Shown piece after piece: positions 51,844 through 60,401 of a DNA stretch of 64,000 nucleotides. The translations under genes and the position numbers were made by a program. The notes under the pieces are model-generated. The model had not been told where the DNA came from, did no database searches, and was given only the letters and a program-made list of their open reading frames with translations. The first letter of the stretch is position 1. The number at the start of each line of letters is the position of its first letter. The stretch comes from Comamonas koreensis (GTDB lineage: Bacteria; Pseudomonadota; Gammaproteobacteria; Burkholderiales; Burkholderiaceae_C), in the NCBI RefSeq assembly GCF_014076495.1, contig NZ_CP043575.1, positions 3,782,001 through 3,846,000 on the forward strand, in the 5' to 3' direction.

Positions 51844-53676
51844 ATGGCCCGCATCGAAAACCACAAATACAGCATTGAGGAAGCCTTCAGGGAGTGCTTC
51901 TACATCGTCCCGGATTACCAGCGCGAGTACGTCTGGACGGACAAGGAAGTGCATCAGCTACTGGAGGACATCGGCGAACAGATCGATGCGGGCACAACAC
52001 GGGAATACTTCATCGGCACGGTGCTGGTGTCGCCGACCGATCAGAAGAACCACTACGAGGTCATCGACGGCCAGCAACGTCTGACCACGTTCTTCCTGTT
52101 ACTGTGCGCGTTGCGGAACTTCCTGCAACAGGAACCGGAAGCCCAGCACCTCAACCGGCTGATTTCCGACAGCTACACCGGTAGTACCGGGATCGTGACT
52201 CGTCTCAAGCTTGATCCCCGTTACGAAAGCGCGGCTGAGGTCATGGTTAAGGTGGTCGAGATCAATGGCGATCCCGTGGCCGTGCGCTCCGGCGTTCAGG
52301 CATCGGGGATCGCCAGCTTCGGATCGCTGGAAAACCTCATCAACGCCTACTCAACGTTGTACCGTTATCTGAAAGACAACTACGACGACGCCGCCAAGCT
52401 CAAGAAGTATTGGTTCTATCTCGCTACAAACGTCGTGTTCATCCAGATCTCCACTGACGTCAGCAGCGCGCTGAAGATTTTCGAGACCATCAACGAACGC
52501 GGCGTGGGCCTGAACCCGATGGACTTGCTGAAAAACCTGCTGTTCACGCAGGTCAAGCAAGCCCAGTTCACCCAACTCAAGGACGAGTGGAAGAAGATCA
52601 CCAAGCCGCTGGAGAAGCAAAAGGAAAAGCCGCTACGCTTCCTGCGCTACTTCCTGATGGCCAACTACGCCATCAAGAACGAACGCGGGGACGCGGTAGT
52701 CCGCGAGGACGAAATCTACGACTGGTTCATCGCGAAGGACAACGCGACACTGTGCGATTACGCAGGCAAGCCCTTCGAGTTCGTGCGCAAGGTGATTCGC
52801 AACGTCGAGCACTACCTGGCCTTCGCCAATGGCCTCGGTAACGATGGAAAGCCGAGTCTGGCGATGGACAGCCTGAAGCGGCTGGCAGGCGGCGCGTTCA
52901 GTTTGCACTTCGTCCTGCTGCTTGCAGCGGCGAATTTCCCCAAGCCGCTGTTCGACCATTTCGTGGCGCAGCTGGAAAGCTTCCTCTTCTACTACATCTT
53001 CACCAAGACGCCAACCAAGGATCTGGAACGCAGCTTCTCCCAATGGGCCGACGAGCTGCGCACGATTGCAGAGACGACCGATCCGGTGAAGCAGAAGGCT
53101 CAGCTCAACGCGTTCATCGCCGAGCGCTTCGAGAAGAACATGGCGGGCAAATCACAGGAGCTGGCCGACGCCCTCAAGCGTTTCACGCTGTACTCGATGC
53201 AGCAGTACCGCACGCGCTATCTGCTGGCGCGCCTAACGCAGCACGTCGAGATGGCGTTCAGCGGGCTGAAGGTGCCGGGCAGTCTGGAGCCTTTCACCAA
53301 TCTGGAAATCGAGCACATCCTGCCCAACAAGCCAGAGGACGATCTGCGCGGCAGGTGGGCGGCCGAAAACCCGGAGATGGCCTACGACGACTACAAGAAC
53401 CGGCTGGGCAACCTGACCTTGCTGGAGAAGCCCATCAACATCGTTGCTGGCAATGATTTCTACAAAGGTAAGCAGATCGAATACAGCAAGAGCGGCAACT
53501 ACTTGACTCGCAGTCTGGTGGCGCTAACCGACGTTGGGCAAAACACGTCCATTTCGCGAATTAACGCAAAGCTGGCGGCATTCCCCGCATGGAATGCCGC
53601 AACCATCGAAAAACGGCACGCAATGCTCATCGCCCTGGCGCAGAATGTCTGGAAAACCACCGCTATCGATGTCTGA
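51844..53676 (+). CDS. DUF262/DUF1524 protein (GmrSD-like)
   Basis: A 610-residue protein with the two domains of the GmrSD type IV restriction family. The N-terminal DUF262 part has PDYQREYVW (residues 22-30) and EVIDGQQRLTTFFLL (about 70-84), a ParB-like nucleotide-handling fold. The C-terminal DUF1524 part has the HNH-type nuclease core LEIEHILPNK (about 488) and NRLGNLTLLEKPINIVAGN. GmrSD enzymes cut modified DNA. It starts 52 bases after the Res-like gene and ends the operon, so it may add a second nuclease to the system or be a passenger with its own role. Confidence 0.87.
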   Translation: MARIENHKYSIEEAFRECFYIVPDYQREYVWTDKEVHQLLEDIGEQIDAGTTREYFIGTVLVSPTDQKNHYEVIDGQQRLTTFFLLLCALRNFLQQEPEAQHLNRLISDSYTGSTGIVTRLKLDPRYESAAEVMVKVVEINGDPVAVRSGVQASGIASFGSLENLINAYSTLYRYLKDNYDDAAKLKKYWFYLATNVVFIQISTDVSSALKIFETINERGVGLNPMDLLKNLLFTQVKQAQFTQLKDEWKKITKPLEKQKEKPLRFLRYFLMANYAIKNERGDAVVREDEIYDWFIAKDNATLCDYAGKPFEFVRKVIRNVEHYLAFANGLGNDGKPSLAMDSLKRLAGGAFSLHFVLLLAAANFPKPLFDHFVAQLESFLFYYIFTKTPTKDLERSFSQWADELRTIAETTDPVKQKAQLNAFIAERFEKNMAGKSQELADALKRFTLYSMQQYRTRYLLARLTQHVEMAFSGLKVPGSLEPFTNLEIEHILPNKPEDDLRGRWAAENPEMAYDDYKNRLGNLTLLEKPINIVAGNDFYKGKQIEYSKSGNYLTRSLVALTDVGQNTSISRINAKLAAFPAWNAATIEKRHAMLIALAQNVWKTTAIDV

Positions 53677-53865
53677 TCAAGGGCTGTGCGACGGAGCTTG
53701 TTCTGCCGCACTACTCTCTATCTCACGCATGAAATGGCATTAACAGTCTAACGCTTCCATCACTTGTCGAGTGTGATCGGAATCAGTATATTCAGGAAAA
53801 AAAGATCTCAGAAAGAACTACCTACCAAAAGGCAGGCGATCTAAAGAGACCCAAGTGAATTGGTC
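53677..53865. other. Junction between defence-like operon and ICE module
   Basis: About 190 bases between convergent genes. No clear intrinsic terminator and no gene are visible. It separates the plus-strand operon from the minus-strand conjugative-element module. Confidence 0.4.
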
Positions 53866-54525
53866 TTATGCTGGCTTTATTTCAACCAAGGAACTGAGCA
53901 CAGCACGCCATGCGTGACCGTCTACGCTGCGGACCATCCAGCCCCCAGAATCCAAGAACGTAGCTTTCGCCCCATAGCCAGATGCCCACGGCGGACTCAA
54001 CTCTCGTCCAACCAACAACATTGAAACCGGCTGATCGTTCAACGCACAGAGCGAAGCAGGCTTTACCTCCACACCAACTAACCACACCCAACACGGCGGT
54101 ATCTGCCGCAGTTCATGCTGACGCTCCAAACGGGCAATCGCGCCACCACCAGATCCAATGGTATTTGCGACCTTGTGAATGAGTTCCTGACCTGGTCCGA
54201 ATTGCACATCAATTTCGAATGTTGGCAAAATCTCTCGCAACGCAGAAGCCACATTTGCAGGATCACCTGTTGGAACAGGCGACTTCTGCATACGCGTCAG
54301 CGACACAGGACGCTGCCCCAAAACAGAGGCGCAGCAACGCACGCACCATCCGGCACCTTCCGGGTCATCTTCAACGGCCCACGGATACGCGGCTGATCCC
54401 ATATCTAGTCGCGCCCAGCTTCTGCGTCCCGATCGGGATCGTGTCTGGTAATCCCACATGCTGTCGAAGCACAGGCCACGCATGTAGTGGTGCTGCACGC
54501 CTCCAGTGTGCGCACGATCATCCAT
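53866..54525 (-). CDS. Hypothetical protein of the ICE module
   Basis: A 219-residue protein starting MDDRAHTGGVQHHYMRGLCF. It has a cysteine pair, WCVRCCASVLGQ, that may bind a metal, and otherwise no motif I recognise. The ATG at 54525 overlaps the end of the upstream gene by eight bases, so the two are coupled; the frame is open further upstream but that part lies inside the upstream gene. Genes in this position of integrative elements are usually of unknown function. Confidence 0.6.
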   Translation of the reverse strand: MDDRAHTGGVQHHYMRGLCFDSMWDYQTRSRSGRRSWARLDMGSAAYPWAVEDDPEGAGWCVRCCASVLGQRPVSLTRMQKSPVPTGDPANVASALREILPTFEIDVQFGPGQELIHKVANTIGSGGGAIARLERQHELRQIPPCWVWLVGVEVKPASLCALNDQPVSMLLVGRELSPPWASGYGAKATFLDSGGWMVRSVDGHAWRAVLSSLVEIKPA

Positions 54526-55609
54526 GGCTGACCTCCCGCTGGCGCATTCTTGGCTGAACGTCTGCCGTGACGTGTTCGTTGCTCGATGGATAAAACTCCT
54601 GGACGATCTCAGCAGCTTCCGCACTCAACTCCTCGAACAGTCCCAAGGCATAGCCCGTTCTTGCCGCTTGCTCTAATGCACCCTGATCGTGACCAGTCTT
54701 GCAGTCATGCGCTGCTGCATCTATGGCTTGGCCGATGGCTACGTCCAATGCCATGCCATCCCGAACACCAAGATCCACGTAGTAGATTGGTGTCCTGCGT
54801 GACATGGTGGTGGATTTGGCGCGCAGGCGAATTTCCAGAGGAAGATACGCAAGCAAACCGCCACTCACCGCCTGAAGATACTGCATGCGTGTCAGCAAGG
54901 TACGCATAGAGTTTATGCCTGTCGTTCTCAGCACAAAGGTGCTCAGTGCATCCGCCTGACATTCCGGATGATCAATGCGGACATGGAAGCGTCCGAAGGG
55001 TTTGCAGCCCCCATCGATGGCCAATGCGCATAGATCCGGACCTTCACACGGCATGGATTCAATGCCTTTGGCTGTCATGCGCTTGCATGTCTGCCCATCG
55101 CCCACGCAGATGGGCCGTGCCGTGGCACGATCAAACAACGTGTAGTTGGCACGCAGGTTCAATGCGGGATCATTGAACAAGACCCTCACCGGAATGCTGC
55201 GCAATTTGGTTCGCGCCGATGTCGTGTTCGACGGAGCATGTTCATGCACGCTTGCGAGCGCGTCCTCCGAATTACTCGATTCGACAGTCTGGGTTTTCTT
55301 GGCATCGGTTGCTCGCTTCGCCAGCTTGGAGCGAAGCGTGGCGGGCGCTTGTGCCGGTGCAGAAAACTCTTCAGGCAAATGCGGAAGCTCTTTGACTTCA
55401 ACCCCATTGACCATCAACTGCCGATCTTCCAATTCCCTGCGCAGAATGCCATCCATGGGATGGAGCATCCAGCCATTGCGGCTTTGCACCTGGGTCGTGA
55501 TGGTGAACTCGTCATCCTTTTCAGGAAGACGCTTGCCATTGCGCTCCACGACCCGGCCAATCGAAATTCGGCCCACCACGGGCGGGGTCATCATCAGACC
55601 TTTGATCAT
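54518..55609 (-). CDS. Gp3-like / 'hydrolase or metal-binding' ICE protein
   Basis: A 363-residue protein conserved in integrative conjugative elements next to YqaJ and DUF932 genes. The core has RVLFNDPALNLRANYTLFD, CVGDGQTCKRM and a cysteine series (CEGPDLC, GGCKPFG) that could hold a metal. It is followed by a C-terminal helical part with LRAKS. This resembles the Gp3-like family, which includes recombination directionality factors of serine integrases, but that link is tentative. I chose the ATG at 55609 (MIKGLMM) because GGAG sits 8 bases before it; an ATG at 55621 is also in frame. A terminator-like hairpin lies just upstream. Confidence 0.7.
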   Translation of the reverse strand: MIKGLMMTPPVVGRISIGRVVERNGKRLPEKDDEFTITTQVQSRNGWMLHPMDGILRRELEDRQLMVNGVEVKELPHLPEEFSAPAQAPATLRSKLAKRATDAKKTQTVESSNSEDALASVHEHAPSNTTSARTKLRSIPVRVLFNDPALNLRANYTLFDRATARPICVGDGQTCKRMTAKGIESMPCEGPDLCALAIDGGCKPFGRFHVRIDHPECQADALSTFVLRTTGINSMRTLLTRMQYLQAVSGGLLAYLPLEIRLRAKSTTMSRRTPIYYVDLGVRDGMALDVAIGQAIDAAAHDCKTGHDQGALEQAARTGYALGLFEELSAEAAEIVQEFYPSSNEHVTADVQPRMRQREVSHG

Positions 55610-55625
55610 GTGTTTCTCCATTCAT

Positions 55626-55665
55626 AAAAGCAAAAGACCCGTCTGCCTTGTCTGGCGGACGGGTC
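55626..55665 (-). terminator. Hairpin plus T-run just before the Gp3-like gene
   Basis: On the minus strand, GACCCGTCCGCC pairs with GGCAGACGGGTC (one G-T pair) and is followed by TTTTGCTTTT, about 17 bases before the chosen start codon. It is terminator-like but sits directly ahead of a gene of the same direction. Confidence 0.65.
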
Positions 55666-55706
55666 CTATGCGTTGGGTTGGTAAATTGCTTGGTTGTGTG
55701 TAGTGT

Positions 55707-56735
55707 TCAGTTCTCTGCGTGAAGCAGAAACCGCCGGGAACCTGATTTGGTGCCCATGTATGCCTTGGCAATCTCCGGTTGCTCTTGCTGCAACAGCGCT
55801 GCATTGAAGACCTTGCTGTCCTTGCTTCGCTTCCAGCTGACTGTCCCTCCTGCAAATCTGGCAAAGCTGGCTGCACCCATGCGTTGCTGGATCTGGTGCT
55901 TGAGCAAGGCTTCTTGAGATTCCCAATCGCTCATGAGTTGGCGAACCTGTAGGAGTTGGGCAAAGGCGCCAGACGCCGCCTCGTCCTCCGACAAATCGAT
56001 GTCCTCCCCTGTGTCTTGCGGATACAGGCATCGAAGTGCAGCTGAAGCACTTTCCGACGCATCGACGGGAGGCTCTTTCTCCGCCTTGACCAGCTCCCAG
56101 AATTGCTCCTCCAAAGCAATCAATTGGGCGATCATGGTCTCGTCGCGTTCGATCCGATGCACTTGCAGTTCCTGTCCGCAGATGAGCACGGCAACGTCAG
56201 CGGCCTGCTTGCCGGTGACCGCCAGTTGATGCATGACCTGCAGTTGGATGTACTCAGGCACGCCGTCCTTCCAGAACTTGGCGCCGTTGATGCCTGCGGT
56301 CTTGCATTCCAGGATCTGGACATCTGGAGCCCCGACCACTTCCCGGTCGATGTTGGCCAGCATCCATGGGATCTGGGGATGGCCCAGCACCGCATTCACG
56401 CGACGCACACGGTTGCCGGTGCGTTTGGTGTAGTGCGCTGCCACAATGGGTTCCAGCAAAGTGCCCCAATACATGGGACTGGTTTCGTCATTGGGATCCA
56501 CCGCAGGCAGGAGATCTCCCTTGCCGGTTTTGTGCATCCATAGCTCCAGTTGGGACTGGTAGGGATTCAGTCCCACAGCGGCCGCTGCATCCGAGCTGCC
56601 GATTCCCTTGCGACGAACATCCAGCCAGGTCTCACGCGGCATGTTCTTGGTGGACACCAATCGCAGAGCGGGACGGGTGTTGGTTGACCTCTCTGCAGTG
56701 ACTTGCACTGCCGGTGTTAAAACGGTAACGGGCAT
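55707..56735 (-). CDS. YqaJ-family viral recombinase nuclease
   Basis: A 342-residue exonuclease related to lambda Exo. Family marks are WLDVRRKGIGSSDAAAAVGLNPYQSQLELW, the central MYWGTLLEPIVAAHY (Glu), MLANIDREVVG with VQILECKTAG (the D...ExK active-site residues) and QLQVMHQLAVTG. Such proteins resect DNA ends for single-strand annealing in phages and conjugative elements. The ATG at 56735 has GGAGG 6 bases upstream. It sits in the minus-strand ICE module between the Gp3-like and DUF932 genes. Confidence 0.88.
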   Translation of the reverse strand: MPVTVLTPAVQVTAERSTNTRPALRLVSTKNMPRETWLDVRRKGIGSSDAAAAVGLNPYQSQLELWMHKTGKGDLLPAVDPNDETSPMYWGTLLEPIVAAHYTKRTGNRVRRVNAVLGHPQIPWMLANIDREVVGAPDVQILECKTAGINGAKFWKDGVPEYIQLQVMHQLAVTGKQAADVAVLICGQELQVHRIERDETMIAQLIALEEQFWELVKAEKEPPVDASESASAALRCLYPQDTGEDIDLSEDEAASGAFAQLLQVRQLMSDWESQEALLKHQIQQRMGAASFARFAGGTVSWKRSKDSKVFNAALLQQEQPEIAKAYMGTKSGSRRFLLHAEN

Positions 56736-56768
56736 AGTGCCTCCTGAAGATTCCAGCCCCACAAAGCA

Positions 56769-56799
56769 CAAAGCCCTCACCGCACTGGCGAGGGCTTTG
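56769..56799 (-). terminator. Hairpin between DUF932 and YqaJ genes
   Basis: CAAAGCCCTC / GAGGGCTTTG is a perfect 10-bp stem 34 bases before the YqaJ start. The T residues are partly inside the stem (CTTTGTGCTTTG on minus), so termination may be inefficient. Confidence 0.5.
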
Positions 56800-56878
56800 C
56801 CTTATAGAGAGATGGTTGGGTTGGTTGAGAATGAACGAGTGGTGATGGATTGCATTCGAACGGTCAGACGACCAATGG

Positions 56879-57874
56879 CTACGCGACCAGTTGCAATGCG
56901 TGCTCCAAGGCACGCTGCTTGAATGCAGCCCCTTGGCCGAACCAAGCGCTGTCCAAGCGGTTGTCCTGGCTGCGTGCTTGTTTCTCGTGGTCTACGAACT
57001 CGGTCACTGCACTGAGCAAGCCCCATGCGGTGTCCTTGGCGGCCTGCAATTCAGCACCACGACCATGGCCTTCGAACAAGGTTTGCACCTTCTTGAGGGC
57101 CCGTTCGTTGGCAAGGCCCTGTACACCTGAGCCTCCGCCCTCCCCCACTTGATCTGTCTGGCAGATCACCTTGAGGAAGTAGTTCATGGCTTCATGCGTC
57201 TTGACCTTGCGCTCTGCCAGGGTCTTCATGCGGTACATGAAGCTGTCCCATTGGCCGACAGCAATACCGAGTTGGCGTTTGACGGCCTGTGCATCGAAGC
57301 TGGTGGAGTGCGGAACCTTGATGACGCCCAATCCCAAACCGGCTCCCTGCAAAGCAATAGCCAACGTGTTGTTGCACACCACACGAACTGACGTTGGAAT
57401 TGCCATAGTGGCGAGGGTTCCGTCGCATGACGTTGCCAGCAGCAGATAGCTGTGAACGACATCGTTGCCTTTTAGACATGCAGATTTTCCGGTGCGGGCT
57501 AATGCCCAGAAACGTCGGCCTGCTTTGAGCACACCAGCGGTTTCGAGCTCGAAGCCTGCAACTTCGGACAGATCGCGGTAGAACTCCAGCACCTCCTGGG
57601 GTTGCACAACCTTGTAGCGCTGACTCACCACCGACAATGCAGCGTTGGTGTCACTGCGATAAAGCACCTTCTGTTCTGGAAACTCCAAAGCTTCGCCATA
57701 CAGGGCATCAGCATCACCAGTTGCCATGTAACGCACGGGCGTTTCCTGAATCTTCCACTGCATGCCAGCGGCCTCTGCCCAGACATTGATGGATTGCTTT
57801 TTAGGCAATGCGTGGCCCAGTTGGTGCCAAGGGGTTTGGCCGGTGTAGGCCATGGTGTCGATCAGATGGGACAT
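56879..57874 (-). CDS. DUF932 protein of the ICE module
   Basis: A 331-residue cytoplasmic protein of the DUF932 (YfjQ/phage LGT-type) family, starting MSHLIDTMAYTGQTPWHQLGHAL, with the typical blocks SVVSQRYKVVQPQEVLEFYRDL, RTGKSACLKGNDVVHSYLLLATSCDGTLA and VRVVCNNTLAIAL. The family is conserved in plasmids and integrative conjugative elements, often near YqaJ nucleases, and its biochemical role is not established. It starts 18 bases after the zinc-ribbon/glycine-zipper gene. Confidence 0.85.
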   Translation of the reverse strand: MSHLIDTMAYTGQTPWHQLGHALPKKQSINVWAEAAGMQWKIQETPVRYMATGDADALYGEALEFPEQKVLYRSDTNAALSVVSQRYKVVQPQEVLEFYRDLSEVAGFELETAGVLKAGRRFWALARTGKSACLKGNDVVHSYLLLATSCDGTLATMAIPTSVRVVCNNTLAIALQGAGLGLGVIKVPHSTSFDAQAVKRQLGIAVGQWDSFMYRMKTLAERKVKTHEAMNYFLKVICQTDQVGEGGGSGVQGLANERALKKVQTLFEGHGRGAELQAAKDTAWGLLSAVTEFVDHEKQARSQDNRLDSAWFGQGAAFKQRALEHALQLVA

Positions 57875-57892
57875 GAGAAAACTCCTTGAAGA

Positions 57893-58216
57893 TCAAATAT
57901 GAAAGACGTGACCGCAGTCTTGGCACACATAGTTGTCGAGGTAGGTGTGGTCGATTTGCTCACCGATACGGCCTCCAACTTCGTGACCCACGGTGCCGCC
58001 TACTACGCCACCGATGAGTGCGCCCAGCAAAGTGCCTAGCGCGCTGCCCACCGGGCCTGCGACCATGCCCACGGAGGCACCGGTTGATGCGCCTTGCACC
58101 GCACCGGCTACACCGGTCGCCGTGCCTGCAGCGCCGCCTACGCGCTGACCGATCTGTTTGGCTACGCCTTTGCTGCGCACATTGACGGACTGGCAGCGGG
58201 AACATTGGATTGACAT
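57893..58216 (-). CDS. Zinc-ribbon / glycine-zipper small protein
   Basis: A 107-residue protein with an unusual layout. CxxC near the N-terminus (IQCSRCQS, residues 4-7) and CxxC at the C-terminus (YVCQDCGHVF) would join to form a zinc ribbon. Between them lie about 70 residues of Gly/Ala-rich sequence (GGAAGTATGVAGAVQGA, GPVGSALGTLLGALIGG), a glycine-zipper able to form a membrane-inserting hairpin. AGGAG lies 6 bases before the ATG. It is the first gene of the minus-strand ICE module. Function unknown; a membrane-perturbing role or metal-dependent assembly is a guess. Confidence 0.7.
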   Translation of the reverse strand: MSIQCSRCQSVNVRSKGVAKQIGQRVGGAAGTATGVAGAVQGASTGASVGMVAGPVGSALGTLLGALIGGVVGGTVGHEVGGRIGEQIDHTYLDNYVCQDCGHVFHI

Positions 58217-58231
58217 GAATACTCCTGACGT

Positions 58232-58263
58232 AAAAAAACGCCCTGGGCATTGAGCCGAGGGCG
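58232..58263 (-). terminator. Leader terminator-like hairpin before the ICE module
   Basis: On minus, CGCCCTCGGC pairs with GCCCAGGGCG (one G-G mismatch) around the loop TCAAT and runs into TTTTTTT, ending 15 bases before the first gene's start codon. No minus-strand gene lies upstream, so this is in the 5' leader and could act as an attenuator. Confidence 0.7.
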
Positions 58264-58592
58264 CTGAGATGAATGAAAGAGGTTGATACTGCGTCAGTTC
58301 AAAGCGAACTTGTCTCGCATCACGTCAAGAATATATTGCCGAAAAATTTTTATTTGAAGGTCAGACTAAGGCTGGTCTCCGACGTTCGCTCACTGTCCCA
58401 GCTTACTTTCCCGCACACCTGCAAACGGTTCGAGAGTGTCAGTTCGCAGAACTGGCTGTCACCGGTCATGTCTACTCGGTCTGAGTGAATGTGATGTAGT
58501 GCAGGTTGGATGTGGGAACCGGAATACGCGCCGATCACCGAGCGGAAGCACGTGCTTGGGGTATCCTCAGCCACACTAGGGAGGAGAACAAC
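58264..58592. other. Divergent promoter region, ICE module / NERD helicase
   Basis: About 330 bases without a gene between divergent transcription units. The part near 58330-58370 is AT-rich (AATATATTGCCGAAAAATTTTTATTTG) and may hold one promoter. No further motif is clear. Confidence 0.4.
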
Positions 58593-60401
58593 GTGGCGGT
58601 ATTGATTCCTGCAATGGGAGCCTGCGCTGGTCGGATGACGGCAGGTGAGCGTCGTTTGGCCGAGCGGCTGGAGCAAAAACTCGATGACGACTACATGCTC
58701 TGGTACGACGTCCCCATCGGTCCCAAGCAAACGCACCCAGATTTTGTCGTGATCCACCCACGCCGTGGCATCCTGATTCTTGAAACCAAGGACTGGCGGT
58801 TGGATACGGTTCAGGAGGCGACCAAACAAGCGTGGACACTCAGGGTTGAAGGCAGACCCAAAGTCGTTATTAATCCAGCCGCACAGGCCCGGCACTGCGC
58901 CATCCAGGTCGTCAACGCGCTTGAGCGAGATTCGCAACTGATACAGAGCGAAGGGCCGCATCAAGGAAAGCTGTCATTTCCATGGGGGAGCGGTGTTGTT
59001 TTCACCAACATCACGCGCAAGCAATTCGAAGACTCCGAACTGAATCGCGCTATTGATGAACATCTCGTCATCTGCAAGGACGAGATGTTGGAATCCGTCG
59101 ATGCAGAAGCCTTTCAACAGCGGTTGTGGAACATGTTGCCTCACGCATTTGGCAAGGCCATCTCCGTGCCACAACTGGAGCGGGTGCGGTGGATCATGTT
59201 CCCGCAGGTACGCGTTCCGGTGCAAGGCAGTCTGCTACCCGATGACGCGGACGATCTGCCGGACATCATGAGGGTCATGGATCTGCAGCAAGAGCAACTC
59301 GCACGTAGCTTGGGAGATGGACATCGTGTTATCCACGGGGTTGCAGGCTCAGGCAAGACCATGATTTTAGGCTATCGCGCCGAGCATCTTGCCAAGTCAT
59401 CTTCGGCCAAGCCCATCCTAGTGCTTTGCTACAACGAACCGTTGGCTGTAAAGATGAATGCTTGGTTCACCGCCAAGGGGCTTGCCGACCGCGTCCACGC
59501 TCGCAACTTCCACAAGTGGTGCCGCCAGCAATTGGTGGCCTATGGCCAAACATTGCCCGCTCAGGGCGCTGGCATGTTCGATCAGATGGTGGAGTTCGTG
59601 ATCCGCAGCGTAGATCGACAACAAATTCCATCCGGGCAGTATCAAGCGGTCTTGGTGGATGAGGGACACGATTTTCAACCCGAATGGCTCAAGCTCGTCA
59701 CCCAGATGGTTGACCCCGAGACCAACAGTTTACTGATCTTGTACGACAGCGCACAGAACATCTACGGCAAAAGCAAGGCCCGTGGGTTCAGTTTCAGGAG
59801 CGTGGGTATCCAAGCCTCAGGTCGCACCACCATTCTCAAGATCAACTACCGCAATACCAAGCAGATCCTGCAGATCGCCAACCGTGTTGCAGCAGAGTTC
59901 TTGCAGCCCGATGCGCAAGACGATGATGGCGTCCCACTGGTGCAGCCAATCAGTTGCGGTCGCGATGGACAGGAGCCATTGATCGTGCGCCTGCCCACGT
60001 ACAAAGACGAGCCAGCCAAGATTGCAGAGCTTCTTGCCGCTGCGCATCAGGAAGGCCACGCATGGGGCGATATGGCCATACTCTGCCGAGATCACGAATC
60101 CATGAATCAATGCGCAGTAGCGCTTGCCCACCGCAAACTGCCTCATCGTGTGCGGCATCGGTCAGGGGACTTCGATCCGTTGGCAGACACCATCAAAGTC
60201 ATGACTATGCACGCGAGCAAGGGACTGGAGTTTCCGGTGGTAGCGATTGCCGGAGTCGGTCAAATGCCTCGCGAAGGCGAAGAGCCAGCGGACGAGGCCA
60301 AGCTGTTCTATGTGGCGGCCACACGGGCGACCCAGAAGCTGGTGCTTACGGTCGCAGGTACAGGGGCCTTTGCGAGCGCTCTAGACGCAGCACCTGAATA
60401 G
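58593..60401 (+). CDS. NERD nuclease domain / UvrD-like helicase
   Basis: A 602-residue protein. The N-terminal NERD domain (about residues 10-130) has GERRLAERLEQKL, HPDFVVIHPRRGILILETKDW, whose Asp and ExK fit a PD-(D/E)xK-like site. The rest is a superfamily 1 helicase: Walker A GVAGSGKTMI (about residue 250), LVDEGHDFQPEW, INYRNTKQIL, and TIKVMTMHASKGLEFPVV with FYVAATRATQKLVL. The start is GTG at 58593 after GGAGGAG. NERD helicases occur in phage resistance and DNA repair settings (for example the Nhi type); here the neighbours are a mobile-element module and an HNH nuclease. Confidence 0.88.
   Translation: MAVLIPAMGACAGRMTAGERRLAERLEQKLDDDYMLWYDVPIGPKQTHPDFVVIHPRRGILILETKDWRLDTVQEATKQAWTLRVEGRPKVVINPAAQARHCAIQVVNALERDSQLIQSEGPHQGKLSFPWGSGVVFTNITRKQFEDSELNRAIDEHLVICKDEMLESVDAEAFQQRLWNMLPHAFGKAISVPQLERVRWIMFPQVRVPVQGSLLPDDADDLPDIMRVMDLQQEQLARSLGDGHRVIHGVAGSGKTMILGYRAEHLAKSSSAKPILVLCYNEPLAVKMNAWFTAKGLADRVHARNFHKWCRQQLVAYGQTLPAQGAGMFDQMVEFVIRSVDRQQIPSGQYQAVLVDEGHDFQPEWLKLVTQMVDPETNSLLILYDSAQNIYGKSKARGFSFRSVGIQASGRTTILKINYRNTKQILQIANRVAAEFLQPDAQDDDGVPLVQPISCGRDGQEPLIVRLPTYKDEPAKIAELLAAAHQEGHAWGDMAILCRDHESMNQCAVALAHRKLPHRVRHRSGDFDPLADTIKVMTMHASKGLEFPVVAIAGVGQMPREGEEPADEAKLFYVAATRATQKLVLTVAGTGAFASALDAAPE

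Noticed and set aside
42054..53676. Operon as DISARM or BREX
   Set aside because: DISARM needs the DUF1998 proteins DrmA/DrmB and usually a PLD protein; BREX needs PglZ and BrxC. None of these is present, although a SNF2 helicase and a methyltransferase are shared with both.
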